From: Mauremys mutica
Lineage: Eukaryota; Chordata; Testudines; Geoemydidae
Reading direction: 5' to 3'
Assembly (NCBI RefSeq): GCF_020497125.1
Contig: NC_059084.1
Location: forward strand, 10,071,501 to 10,135,500
Length of the DNA: 64,000 nucleotides
A program made the translations under genes and the position numbers. The stretch's first letter is position 1. Each line of letters starts with the position of its first letter. Of this stretch, positions 46,680 through 58,577 are shown one piece after another. Below the pieces are notes generated by a model. It was not told the DNA's origin. It saw only the letters and a list, made by a program, of their open reading frames with translations, and ran no database searches.

Positions 46680-47775
46680 TGTGACAGTCTGTACCCTATG
46701 TTCACCCATTTTTCAAGACTATGATACATTTAGTACAAACTATACCTTGTAAGGTATCATCTGAAAACTCATGACTTGTTGATCATTATTGTCCTGGTAA
46801 AATATGTGTGGCAACATTATATGTAAAATTATAAGATTCCATTGTATGATGTTACTAACACATATTCTGAATCTGGGGAAACTGCCACGACCCAGTTCCT
46901 CAGAGATAAAAGGCAAACTGATGCCTTAGCCAGATGTCAGTGAAATTAAATGGACCATCACTGGATTCAGTGACCATTCTTTGGCAGGAAAACGGGTGTG
47001 AATGAGAAATTTACATCTTGGCAAAGGGAAACAGCTGGAAGTTCCCATCCCCACAGACTTGCTGTCTCCTGAAGCCCAGATGGAGGTGATTCTCAAGGAA
47101 GAGGAAAAGATATAAAAATGGGGGAACAGATGCCCCAAATGATCTCTCCCCTCACCTCTACTCATGACATCAGCAACACTAGAAGAACAAAAGAAATAGC
47201 TTTGGAGTGGGTGGAGAGATCCTGACTGAAAGGAGTATAGTCAGTAAGATGGAGAGACGTGGTGAGAGAGACCTTTTGCTTTGAATTCACTTAGCTTGTT
47301 AAGTTAGGTATTAGTTGCGTTTTACCTTGTATTTACTAGTAACCAACTCTTACTTTTATGTCACTTAAAATCTATCTTTCTGTAGTTAAGAAACTTGTTT
47401 TATTGTTTTATCTAAATCAGTGTGTTTAAATTGAAGGGTTGGGATAACAAGATCTTTGCATATCATTTTCTATTAATGAAATGATGGACTTTATATGAGC
47501 TTGTGTTGTCCAGCAAGATGCTAGGCTGTACAAGACACACATTTCTGAGGGAAAGTCTGGGACTGGGATCTTGCTAGTGTTTCCCTGCAGTGTAATTTGT
47601 GTGTGGCTGACTATAGCACTCATACAGTATAGCTAGAGTGATTTACATGCTGGAGGCTGCATGTGAGTAGACCAGGAGTGGTTGCTCTCACAGTGAAACA
47701 ATGTAAAAGGCACCCCAGGTTGGAGAATTGAAGGGACACAGCTGTTCAGCTGTCCAGATTGTACCCTTGGTGGTA
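46680..47775 (+). mobile_element. LTR-like interspersed repeat, about 1.1 kb
   Basis: The block starts TGTGACAGTCTGTACCC and ends near GATTGTACCCTTGG, an internal echo of the start. TATAAAAATGGGGG (47110-47123) is a TATA-like box. About 280 bp later the expected AATAAA position reads GTTAAGAAAC (47386-47395), a decayed signal. The whole block is one I recall as abundant in turtle genomes, including the stretch GCTTGTGTTGTCCAGCAAG. No clear target duplication is left, and no internal retroviral genes are present. Confidence 0.6.
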
Positions 47776-49396
47776 ATATAATAATTTCAATTTGAATTAT
47801 ATTCAGTTTAAAGAAAATGGCATTGTATTTTTCTCCATTCAGAATTTAAAAATTGGTTAAACTTATTTTTTAATGAAATATCCATTCAATAAATACTAAA
47901 ATAAGCAATACTTATTTAGATATATGCACCCCACAAACACGAAAAAAAGAATCCCCTGTCAATCCATTTTAGACTTCATTGTCATAACTTAATACAGAAA
48001 ATTAACACCCAAACACAATTAAAGTGCAGCAGTACAATTCTATTAATTGTCTTTCCATGCCATAGAAGACAGGTGAACAGATATTTTTTGTTTTATGTTC
48101 CATTTAAACAAAAAAAAACCCTAGATGTCAATATTTGAATTATAAAAATGTTTCTTTGAGGGGAAGAAACAAAGAAGAGATGAGTCATGTTGACCCAATT
48201 TTTCTTGAGTCAGCAGAATAGTAAACAACCTCATTTCCATTACTCAACAGCCCATATGTGATTTCTGATCATACCTCTAATCTTTCTCATTATTCCTTTG
48301 GAAAAAAATTACTCAGGACAAATTTAGAATTATAATGATGTCAGCTTTAAAGCTGCAATTGTTTTGATGACAATGGGAGACGATTTTTTTTGCTTAGAGC
48401 AATGTTTTCAGATCTAGCTACAAAAAGCATAATTTCTGGCTCATGTGGTTCTTGCCTGGCTTTTTAGATTTGAGGCCAGCATGCTGTAACTCAGTACGCT
48501 CAAGTTAGTGATGCTGATGTTACACCCTTCTAATGCTCAAAAGGCTCCTGTGTCCACATACTGTGCTGATTTTGCTCAGACAATTTCTTGGTAAGTAGGA
48601 CATGGGGAACGTTGTGGGAAATCATGTGTCAAGAAGGTGGTAAATAAACCTATGCCATTAAGAACAGATGAAAAATTATCACTGCTGGGTGTTCCATACA
48701 ACACTGAAGAATTGGAAGAAGTCTTCTCCAAAACAAGAGCCTGTCCCACTTGCTACTATAAACTATGGATAAGCGACCCAAATAGTAATAGGCAGGGATT
48801 GTCTCTGCATTGGTCTCATACGTATTCGCACCTTTTATGTTTTCTGATTTTGGCTCCAGTGGTGCTTCTGACTATTTCCAGGAATTGGCCACTGCTGCAC
48901 ACCTGAGTCTGGAGGCTGATTTTCCCCATTTGGTTTCTCTTCTAGCTGCACTGCTCTGCCTCCGTTTGTCATGTTATGAAGAATGAGAGACCAATGATGG
49001 GAAGAGCCAGGGGACAGTGTACAGGAACAGTCGGCTCAGCTGCCTGCCTGCCCAACCCGCAGCTCCAGCTCAGAAAAGTCCCCTCTGCCCCAGCCATCAC
49101 AAACAGAAGGTGAACTCTTATACTACAGTAATGATCCCAAACCACACAGCTTACAATAGCAACATCAGTATAGACAATCAAGCAGGGGGAACTAGGAGCT
49201 GTAGCATGCAGACGCTGAGGGGGAATTTCAGGGACCTAGTAGCCTTGCAGTAATTATGCGCAAGGAGTGGGAGTAAGATTTACTAACAACTTGAGGAAAT
49301 ATTTTTCTTTTCCACATTCATAGATGTTTGAAAGAAACAAATAGCTGGAAAGAAAAGACACCTAGGGGTGATGGCGAGGGACAGCATTTATGCATT
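47776..49396. other. No gene recognised
   Basis: AT-rich. The 89-codon frame at 48637-48906 has a hydrophobic C-terminus but no recognised family or splice context. Confidence 0.45.
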
Positions 49397-49570
49397 CCTC
49401 AGCCCGTGCCGCTTCCCGCAGCCCCCATTGGCCTAGAGCGACGAACCGCGGCCAGTGGGAGCCGCGATAGGCCGAACTTGCGGACGCGGCAGGTAAACAA
49501 ACTGGCCCGGCCCGCCAGGGGCTTTCCCTGAACGCGCAGCGGCCCGACTTTGAGAAGCACTGCTCTAGAA
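49397..49570 (-). mobile_element. hAT-type MITE fragment, 5'-truncated
   Basis: The right end GCCCGACTTTGAGAAGCACTG stops at 49562, followed by CTCTAGAA (49563-49570), which fits the preferred hAT target NTCTAGAN. The body carries GCCCCCATTGGCCTAGAGCG and GCGGCAGGTAAACAAACTGG. It matches, in inverse, the element at 58409-58577. The left end and second target copy are missing. Confidence 0.75.
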
Positions 49571-49924
49571 GGATAAACAATTTCAAATAACTGGATTGAA
49601 AGACACCTGTTGTGTCCACTTTTATCTGCAAAATATTTCATAATCTGAAATAGATTGGGGTATATCAGTGATGATTTAGGCACCTGAAAGCCATATAGCC
49701 AAAAGAGGACTCACAGTGAGATCAAACCACATAGTTCAACCCTATAACAGAATAATAATTAATGCTGCAAACTCTGGTGAAATGCTTGCACATTTCAGTT
49801 GTAGTATAGGAGATAGGGGCTCTAGACTCAAGGAGAAAGTAACGAGAGGAAAAGCAAATAGTAATGCATAATATTTTTCATCAATAGATATCAAAGCACT
49901 TCACAATCTTTAATGTACTTATCC

Positions 49925-50003
49925 TCACAACACACTTGTGAGGTAGGCAAGTACTATTATCCCCACTTTACAGGTGAGGAACTGAGGCACAGAGAGACTA
50001 AGG
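49925..50003 (-). mobile_element. MIR-type SINE, first half
   Basis: Reads ATTATCCCCACTTTACAGGT and GGAACTGAGGCACAGAGAGA, the complement of a MIR core. It breaks off at GAGACTAAG and resumes at 51238, after a 1.2-kb insertion. Confidence 0.75.
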
Positions 50004-51237
50004 CATTGCAACGCCTAACTTTCAGGCACCTAGAAAATCACTGAAACTACAATGGGATCTGCAAAGCCTGAGTTATGTGCCTAGACTTCTTATATCCTAT
50101 ACAATGAATGGGGAGAGGGAGGCACCTTAGAATGAATCCAAAAAAGCCAACACGCTGGGCAGGAGCTGCCTAGGCTACCCAATGGGAGATGCTAATAAGA
50201 GGGGTGTGTCCTAAGCCCCGCCCCTCTCTGAGGTAGGCATATAAATTGAGCTGCAGGGAGGCACCTATCTCTGCTCTCCCTACTCCTGGAGTCAGCAGCT
50301 TAGATGTCTAAATTATTCCTGTGTGAATTAATGAGGTGCCTGCCGCACTCCATGCAAAGCAGCTGAAAAGGGAGGTGCTGCCACCGCCCACCTTATAACT
50401 TTTATCCCAGTGGTTACAGCAGCCATCGGGGATATGGGAGACCTACGTTCAATTCTCTACCTGGGACTGAATGGCACATAATGGAACAGTTTCAATAGGA
50501 GAGACTGAGGGAGCCTTGCATCGGTATATCCGAGAATTCAGTGGTTAGGGCCCTCTTCTGGGAGACGTGGATTCAATTTTTTTTTGCTCCCTCAAGCAGA
50601 GGAGGGAATTGAACCTGAGTCTCCTACATCACAAATGAGTGCTCTAACCACAAAGCTCAAATCTATAGAGTGTGCAGCTCCAGCACTGGCTGGATTTTTG
50701 AATGGGGCCTGAGATGGTATTTGTGCTCAGAGCACATCTACTAGATTGGGCCCATCATCAGTGGGCAAACACTTATTTTTGCTGGGATTGCACTGGGGAA
50801 TAGGCAGGAAATCAGTGTCTGGGTGCCTAGAATGAGGCAGCAGCATGTATCCCCAGAGGCAAAAACTTAGACACCTAAGGGACTTTTACAGCAGCAAGTT
50901 AGGTGCCAAGTAAATTTAGGTGGCTACAGGATTAGGCAGCAGCCAAGCAGGAGTTTTGTGGAACACAGTGGTCAGGGGCAGCTCTGTGTTTTTTGCCGCC
51001 CCAAGCACGGCAGTCAGGCGGCCTTCGGCAGATTCGGTGGCGTTTCTGTGGGTGATCTGTTGGTCCCACGCCTTCGGGAGGCTGCCTGACTGCTGCCCTC
51101 ACAGCGACCGGCAGGCCGCTCCCCGCAGCTTGCCGCCCCAGGCAAGCACTTGCTGCGCTGGTGCCTGGAGCCGCCCCTGACAGTGATACCTAAAAACTGG
51201 AAGTTAGGTAGCTGAGTCCCTGCAGGGATCTGGGCCA
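50004..51237. mobile_element. Palindromic repeat element inserted in the MIR, itself carrying a hAT MITE
   Basis: The outer parts carry CCTAACTTTCAGGCACCTAG (left) and the inverse-type TGGAAGTTAGGTAGCTGAG (right). Inside is a long hairpin, 50541-50578 with 50608-50651, from GTGGTTAGGGCCCTC to GAGTGCTCTAACCAC. No transposase frame. Ends are inferred from where the MIR is interrupted; target duplication unclear. A hAT MITE sits at 50973-51179. Confidence 0.55.
50965..51187 (+). mobile_element. Short hAT MITE with 8-bp TSD
   Basis: The element is 50973-51179 (207 bp). The ends are CAGGGGCAGCTCT and GGAGCCGCCCCTG. The flanks ACAGTGGT (50965-50972) and ACAGTGAT (51180-51187) match 7 of 8. The interior has TTGCCGCCCCAAGCACG and its inverse-like TTGCCGCCCCAGGCAAGC. 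No coding capacity. Confidence 0.87.
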
Positions 51238-51335
51238 AAGTGATTTACCCGAGGTTACATAGAAAGTCTGTAGCAGACCTGGGAATTGAACTTGCATCCT
51301 CTAGGCTAGTTCCCTAACCACTGGACCATCCTTCC
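51238..51335 (-). mobile_element. MIR-type SINE, second half
   Basis: AGTGATTTACCCGAGGTTAC, then CCTGGGAATTGAACTTGCAT, continues the complement of MIR that stops at 50003. Confidence 0.7.
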
Positions 51336-54300
51336 ACAAAGAAAACACCAGTCTATTGTAACTATCACACATAAGGGACTTTTAGTTTAAGGTCCCATAA
51401 AAAATACATGGACTTCATGTTCCAACATCTATGTGAAATAATCAACCCTTCATGAAACCCATTTTTCAGGATAAGACAAAGTTTAGCTGAAAGCCCTAAA
51501 CTGAGGTCTAACCAGCCCTAAGCTCCTAGAGCTAGACACCAGGGATGAAATTCTGGCTCCACTGAAACCAACTGGAGCTGCCATTAACGTCACCGGGGTC
51601 AGGATTCCACTCCAGATCTCTAATCCCTTGGCTCCATCCATTATGTTTTAGCCAGTCAGTCTTGTTTATTTTGTTCCCCTGTCCCGATTTCTTTCCTTTT
51701 TCTATGTATATGTATTTTCCCCCACCCCATTAAAACAATTTTATCAACATTTTTATAGAAATATTTTCAGGTTTAAACTCTGAAGTTTAAAGTTTTCTGA
51801 CAAATATTGTTTTGTTTTTCCCCAAAAATGTTCATTTCATTTGAAATAAAATCAAAGTTTTATCAAACAATTCTCAACCAGCTCAACAAGTCCAGGGCGT
51901 ATAGTTCCCTGGAAACCTGGCGGTGGGCCAACAAAATATTTTGAAGTCCTGGCATCTGCTGCAGATGACACAGCTCAAAGGTTCAGATCCGAGGCATGAT
52001 TCAGGCTTCAAAGGAAAGCTGACTTCAAGCAGGAAGCAAGCAAGTTCAGACACTGAGAGAGCGAGCTTTGGCTTCAGGGCTCAAGCAAAAACAGCTTCAG
52101 CCCCAGGGCAAGAACATACCCAGAAATTATTCCAAGCCCTATAGCATTACTGCAATACAACATTCCTTCTTCATAAGCTTTATCTTTATCAGGCTACTGC
52201 AGTGTAATTCATCATTCTGCTGAAGCAATAATAATAAGATTTAAATCGCACATTTCATCACAACACTGTGGGAATATTAGCTAATTAATTAGGTTATTAT
52301 AAACTCTCTAGGTCAAACTCCCTCTGGTACATGCACACAGCTCCCATTGCAATCAGTAGGAATTCCGTGTATGTATCCAAGGTGTTTCCTTCATTGTAAC
52401 AAACTCTGTGTTCTACCGCACCAAACGCATGACTTTTGAGACCAGACCATAGATAAAAAGAAGAACTGGGCCCATTTGTAGATCTCTAACATGGAATTGC
52501 ACAAAGAAAAATCTTTTAATGGAACAGATAACATTTTACATTAAACACTGTAAATCAGCTTTTGTGTTATGAAAAGGAAGACACATTGATGTGCAGGCAT
52601 TAACTGCATAAATAATAATAAAATCCCACCACAAATATTTGCACAGTACTCAAGGCTTAGGGCCTGATCTAAACCCATTGAAAGCAACAGAAAGATTCCT
52701 ACTGATTTCAGTGAGCTCTGTATCAGGCCACCAGTGATTTAACTGCTAGATGATTTTAGATTCCCATAGCACCACTGAGATATAAGAACCTGGATAAAGT
52801 AAAATAATTTCTAATATTAGCTACATCAAGCAAATATGAGCGAGCTCTATCAGTAATTAAAACTAATTCATTGTCCTTTTATCGCATGTGGACTAAATCC
52901 TGCAGTTTTTAGTCCGGAAAACTCCCACTGAACTCGATGCTACTTTCACTGGGAGGTCAGCAATGCGAAGTCCCGGGGCCAGTTGACGACACTGGAATGT
53001 TAGTGAATTTGCACAAAGTATGAAAAGCACCAACATTTAACAGGAGCACCACGTTAAGGTTGTCGTCTTGCTCCCTCTGAATTCAGTGAGTTAAGAGGAA
53101 GGTGCAGGCTTGATGCCACTGGGAGTTTTACCTGAGTAAAGGTTGCTGGATTTGGTCCTATGTGTATATTCCAGCCACACTCTCTTTATCTCGTCCTCCT
53201 TTAGTCACATCTTCCTTTTCTCCCTTCCCCACTCTGGCCTGTAATCTGCATGCTTTTACATACCAACCAATTTATATGTTAATGTAATATCCTGGTTGTC
53301 ATAATAGTTGAAGTAATGATGGAGTAGATCCTAACACCTTCAAACCACATAGAAGAGTAAACAAGTGCATAGTCCCTGAGTCTGCTCTCCATTACCGGCT
53401 TTCCATGGGTATAACTCCATTCACTTAATGTAAAACTGGTGGAACAATGAGGAGATTCAGGCTCACTAAGCTGTTAGGACAAAAAGCTACAGCCCTAGAA
53501 AAATCTTGAGTTGCTAATTTTCCGTACTTTGATTTCTACAAAGTGTTCTCTGCAGATTTGACTTCTATTTTGTGTTCACTGTAGCTATTACAAAAGAGCC
53601 TTCTCTCACCATATCTGTGAAACAAGGGGTAATTTCTTTGGCTCTTAAAAATGGGGGCGGGGGGAATCTGAAATCTTTAGATAATTGGAGCTCTATTACA
53701 CTTCATTTAGATCCTAAAATGCTGACTGTAATTTGAATTAATTTATCTTATTTAGTTAATCAAGTGCAGTGTAGATTTACCTCATGAAGACACATCGTTA
53801 ATAATGTGCATTTAGTTCTGGATGTGTTTGGAAAAGCATGCCTTGGAATGTTGCCTGCATTTTGTCTTTGCCTTTCAGAGAGTATTTGATGAAATGGAAT
53901 GTCGGTTTTTAATTTAGATCCTATGGATACTAGACATTTGATGTGTATTATCCAACTGTTAATACTGAGTATAAAGTAATTAGCAGATTTCAAGTAGTAA
54001 TTATTTGCTTATAGACTGAGTCACGGGAATGGGGCTAAAACAGCTGTTTTGGACAGAACACTGGTTCAGTAACTAAGGTGTAGCAGATCCAACTGGGAGA
54101 GCTTAAAAAGGGGAATATCTTGGAGGCGAGCTTTGCAACTGTCACATTTACGGTTTGGATAAGCGTGTTAAGGATTGGGCCAGATTTTCAGAGAGATTGG
54201 AAGCACCACGTACATCAAGTTTATTGTTAATTGGGACTCCAGTAGAGAAGGTTTTGGGGGAAGAGTTGACTGATGCTTTTCACTATGGTGGTGTGAAGGG

Positions 54301-54861
54301 GAACTGAGCTGCAGAAAAAGGCACCCAGGGCAGGGAAGGAGGCAGTAAGCTCTTCAGAGGGGCAGGTGAGTTACTGTTACTACACACAACCATCCTGGCG
54401 CCTCTGCAAATTATCCATAGGACTAGTAGGGCACACGGGTGGGAGAAACCAGAGAAAGAAGCCTGGGAATAGCAACTCTTAAGGCTTTATCCAGGTGCAC
54501 AGTGCAGCCTGTAGGCACTTAGTTCTCTGCATGCACAGAAAGGCAGCTGTTTTCCCCGTCCTGTAGGGACTGATGTCTGGGTAAAACACTTAAATCCTTA
54601 CAGTACAGTAAACGGAACCTTCTCCCAGGCAGTGGGGGCTTTTAGGAGCCCAGAAGCAGCATAACATTCCAGCTGTCTGAGCTGAGTGGAGCTCCCAGAG
54701 GGAATGTTTCTCAAGGTTTCCTGCGAGCCACCTCCCCGCTCTTCCATTTTTTACAGTTCTCCTGCCTGCACTGCATCCCTGTGAAGCGGAGAGCATATAA
54801 TTCAGGCCCCATGGGAGTTTTTGACTATAGTAGCTAATTATGTTGGAATTAGAAAAAGAGG
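51336..54861. other. No gene; several decayed short fold-back repeats
   Basis: Segments near 51545-51615, 52660-52732, 52889-52980, 53088-53162 and 53371-53460 have the style of the short palindromic repeats (a CCTGATCTAAAC-like start, a centre such as CCCACTGAACTCG, and an inverse end). They are too decayed to class firmly. ORFs are short and uninformative. Confidence 0.35.
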
Positions 54862-55185
54862 GTCTATATCAGGGGTAGGCAACCTATGGCGTGTGTGCTG
54901 AAGGCAGCATGCGAGCTGATTTTCAGTGGCACTCACACTGCCTGGGTCCTGGCCACCGGTCCAGGGGACTCTGCATTTTAATTGAATTTAATTTTAAATG
55001 AAGCTTCTTATACATTTTAAAAACCTTATTTACTTTACATACAACAATAGTTTATTTATATATTACAGAAAGAGACCTTCTAAAAATGTTAAAATATATT
55101 ACTGGCACGCGAAACCTTAAATTAGAGTGAATAAATGAAGACTCGGCCCACCACTTCTGAAAGGTTGCCGACCCCTGGTCTATAT
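54862..55185 (+). mobile_element. Non-autonomous hAT-type element with perfect 8-bp TSD
   Basis: The element is 54870-55177. The ends are CAGGGGTAGGCAACCTATGG and AAAGGTTGCCGACCCCTG. It is flanked by GTCTATAT on both sides (54862-54869, 55178-55185). The right part (GGCACGCGAAACCTTAAATT) matches, from memory, the 3' end of a Charlie-like hAT; the transposase body is deleted. Confidence 0.9.
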
Positions 55186-55774
55186 GAACCTTGCTATTAA
55201 CAAGAAGACAGGTTCAGTTTCAGGCTTTCAATTTGTCATGCACTTGAGTGCTCTACTTAACAAATGAGTAGGCTATTAAAGAATGAGGGTCAGATTGATA
55301 GATACAGGCCTGGGGAGTGGGGGATAGGTGGTGGCCCTGCATCCTAGGCAACATTCATCCCAGATGCTACAATAGCCTTTACATAAATGCTTCTTTTCCA
55401 AATGATTTTTGGCTCAGATTTTCCAAGGTGCCATTTTGTACGTGTCCAACTCACACATATGCAAGGTACATACAAAATGTTACACTTGATAATCTGAACC
55501 ACCATCATTTATGTGATGCTCACTTCTCAAATGTTCAAGTAGTTAACTGCAAATGGGTCTGTTTCTGCTCCTCTTGAAGTTGTTGGCAAGAGTCCCATTA
55601 GCTTCAATGGGAACAAGATAGTGCTACGAATAACTAGTAATAAATGGTTTTTTGGGAGCGCAGGGGGTGTACCTTAATTTTTTCATGGTAAAATGGACGT
55701 ACAGAGTCATTCCAATGTCACAGAGCCAAAGATTCTGGAATAGTCATCATAGGATATCAATAATGCCAATTATC
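55186..55774. other. No gene recognised
   Basis: Mixed sequence between the hAT and the Penelope element. An 86-codon frame at 55317-55577 has no recognisable features. Confidence 0.45.
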
Positions 55775-56912
55775 AGAGGGGTAGCCGTGTTAGTCTGGAT
55801 CTGTAAAAGCAGCAAAGAGTCCTGTGGCACCTTATAGACTAACAGACATATTGGAGCGTGAGCTTTCGTGGGTGAATACCCACTTCGTCGGATGCATGTA
55901 GTAGAAATTTCCAGAGGCAGGTATAAATATGCAAGTAAGAATCAGGCTAGAGATAATGAGGTTAGTTCAATCAGGGAGGATGAGGCCCTCTTCTAGCAGT
56001 TGAGGTGTGAACACCAAGGGAGGAGAAACTGCTTTTGTAGTTGGCTAGCCATTCATAGTCTTTGTTTAATCCTGAGCTGATAGTGTCAAATTTGCAGATG
56101 AACTGAAGTTCAGCAGTTTCTCTTTGAACTCTGGTCCTGAAGTTTTTTCGCTGCAAGATGGCTACCTTTAAATCTGCTATTGTGTGTCCAGAGAGGTTGA
56201 AGTGTTCTCCTACAGGTTTTTGTATATTGCCATTACTAATATCTGATTTGTGTCCATTTATCCTTTTACATAGGGACTATCCAGTTTGGCCGATGTATAT
56301 AGCAGAGGGGCATTGCTGGCATATGATGGCCATTGATGGACGTGCAGGTGAATGAACCGGTGATGGTGTGGCTGGTGTAGATATGTGGGCAGAGTTGGCA
56401 TCGGGGTTTGTTGCATAAATTGGTTCCTGAGTTAGAGTTACTGTGGTGCGGTGTGTAGTTACTGGTGAGAATATGCTTCAGGTTGGCGGGTTGTCTGTGG
56501 GCGAGGACTGGCCTGCCACCCAAGGCCTGTGAAAATGAGGGATCATTGTCCAGGTTGGGTTGTAGATCACTGATGATGCGTTGGAGAGGTTTTAGCTGGG
56601 GACTGTAGGCGATGGCCAGTGGAGTTCTGTTGGTTTCTTTCTTGGGCTTGTCTTGCAATAGGAGGCTTCTGGGTACACATCTGGCTCTGTTGATCTGTTT
56701 CCTTATTTCCTCGTGCGGGTATCATAGTTTTGAGAATGCTTGGTGAAGATTTTGTAGGTATTGGTCTCTGTCTGAGGGGTTGGAGCAGATGCGGTTGTAC
56801 TTCAGTGCTTGGCTGTAGACAATGGATCGTGTGGTGTGTCCGGAATGGAAGCTGGAGACATGAAGGTAGGCATAGCGGTTGGTGGGTTTTTGGCATAGGG
56901 TGGTGTTAACGT
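55775..56912 (-). pseudogene. Penelope-like element, C-terminal half with GIY-YIG endonuclease and terminal repeat
   Basis: Penelope elements encode an RT followed by a C-terminal GIY-YIG nuclease. On the minus strand the region downstream of the RT comes first (about 56912-56660, two frames). Then the frame 56658-56266 has LAIAYSPQLKPLQRIISDL and the cysteine cluster CNKPRCQLC with following His residues. Next comes the GIY-YIG core, YIGQTG, which shifts frame and meets a TAG directly after it. The rest of the nuclease follows at 56156-55971 (RKNFRTRVQRETAELQFICK). Downstream lies a non-coding tail with a hammerhead-like fold (55850-55899) and the end GCTACCCCTCTGATAATTGG. RT motifs A to C are absent, so this is a 5'-truncated copy, inactivated by one frameshift and one stop at least. 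Confidence 0.88.
55850..55899 (-). ncRNA. Hammerhead ribozyme-like motif in Penelope tail
   Basis: On the minus strand: CCGACGA (consensus CUGANGA), then a stem GTGGGT/ACCCAC with loop ATTC (55868-55883), then GAAA (55864-55867), then a short AGC/GCT stem around TCAC and a C as candidate cleavage base. Hammerhead motifs are known in Penelope-like elements. The first core position is C-C rather than C-U, so activity is doubtful. Confidence 0.55.
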
Positions 56913-58122
56913 GACCATCACTTATGCCAATGACTATTGGTTTTAAAGTACCACCTGCTCTTAACTTCTTACGTTCTTGAAGCCCCTTGGACTTATCTTC
57001 TTCTAAGCATCAACTACATGGTGTCATTGCCTTTATGCTTTTGTTACCATCACTCAGGTACTTTCCATCCAGGAAATGAAAATCAACCAAGTACTCACAA
57101 GTTTGTAAGTAAGCAATGTTAAGAAAACTGAAAGCAGTTGATTTTTCCCCCTCTCAAAGTCATTTGACTGATGCTTATATTGGATTCCTTATTAGGTCTT
57201 TGTTTTTTATAACCCTCGGCAATCTTCTGAGTTGTTGCAATTCAGCAAACATTTTCATGTAGGCAGCTGAAATGACATTGGTGGTAGTTAGTAAATCAAT
57301 TTAAAACATCAATAGAATTCTGCACTAAGAGCTGCAGAAAGAAGATCAAGTTTTGTATACTATTTAAGGATGAACATTGTCCTGCTTTTATCCGCCGATA
57401 AATGTGGCTGTTTTGGTCAAAATCTTGTACTGCTTTACATGGAAATTTGATTTAAAAAATACTTGAGATTTTCAAATATATCCTATTTATGTGCAGATGA
57501 AAAGCTAGAGTCTGGAACTTATCAGGCAGGCAAACTGAATACCTTGCAAAGAATTCATCTCTCTACTATTCTTACAAAAGCTACTATGATAATATATGCC
57601 TACATTCTTCGATATGATTAACGGACACTGACATGAAGTGGTCTTGTTGTTTACGAGTTGTACATGTAGCTTGATGTATCAAAGAAAGAGACTAGTCTGC
57701 CCAATTTTAATAATCATCCTTGGAATTTAAGCACAAATTTCATCTGACAATTTCTGAATGTAGCCCTGTTCATTATGGCTGATTTTCTTCATCATAAAAT
57801 GACTCTATCCTACCAGAATAAACCAGAGAGTTAATTTCTACACATTGCAATTTGGTCTTTCAAACGTTCCAATCAAGGAGAAATGAAAGTGATTGTTTAA
57901 AGTCTGCAATGTGGAATGATCAGATAGGCCCCACTGGTTAAAGAGAAATATGAGTCTTATATCACTGAAATAAATCTTGTTTGGTTTGTTGTTTATTTTG
58001 TACTAGATTGAGCCTTCAGGCTCAACCTGAATAAGGGTTGGTGTGTGAATGCTCTATCCCCAGAATATTTGACATGTGAATGCTGTATACTGGAAAGTAT
58101 TTGCGGCTTGGAAAAGAGGAGG
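56913..58122. other. No gene recognised
   Basis: AT-rich, no recognisable ORF or repeat. Confidence 0.5.
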
Positions 58123-58262
58123 AGGAGAGCTAGGATGCCCAGATAACAAGTATGAAAAATCAGGACCGAGCGTGTGGGGTAATAGGTGCTTATATAAGAA
58201 AAAGCCCCGAATATCGGGACTGTCCCTATAAAATTGGGACATCTGGTCACCCTGAGGAGAGC
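58123..58262 (+). mobile_element. 124-bp hAT-type MITE with 8-bp TSD
   Basis: The element is 58131-58254, flanked by AGGAGAGC on both sides (58123-58130, 58255-58262). The ends are TAGGATGCCCAGATAACAAG and ATCTGGTCACCCTG, degenerate inverted repeats. The middle contains AAGCCCCGAATATCGGGAC. It is a very common sauropsid MITE type from memory. Confidence 0.85.
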
Positions 58263-58400
58263 TCCTTTCTAGGCTATAACATGACCAGCTAAACATGATT
58301 GTGAATGTGTTACTGTATTGACATGGGTGTTGAGGAGCTTTTCTATCATATTAAGATCATTCTGCTGAGCTAACTGAAATGGAAAACATACTTTCTCATC

Positions 58401-58577
58401 ATCTAGAACAGTGTTTCCCAAACTTGGGACGCTGCTTGTGTAGGGAAAGCCCCTGGCAGGCCGGGACGGTTTGTTTACCTGCCACGTCCGCAGGTTCAGC
58501 CAATTGCGGCTCCCACTGGCCATGGTTCGCTGCTCCAGGGAGGCGCGGGCCGAGGAATGTACTGGCCACCGCTTCCA
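58401..58577 (+). mobile_element. hAT-type MITE, 3'-truncated
   Basis: Starts CAGTGTTTCCCAAACTTGGG at 58409, preceded by ATCTAGAA (58401-58408), a hAT-like target octamer. The body (GTTTGTTTACCTGCCACGTC, CGGCTCCCACTGGCCATGG) is the inverse relative of 49397-49562. The right end and second target copy are missing. Confidence 0.75.

Noticed and set aside
48637..48906. 89-codon ORF with hydrophobic C-terminus
   Set aside because: No recognised domain; composition and context match the surrounding non-coding DNA.
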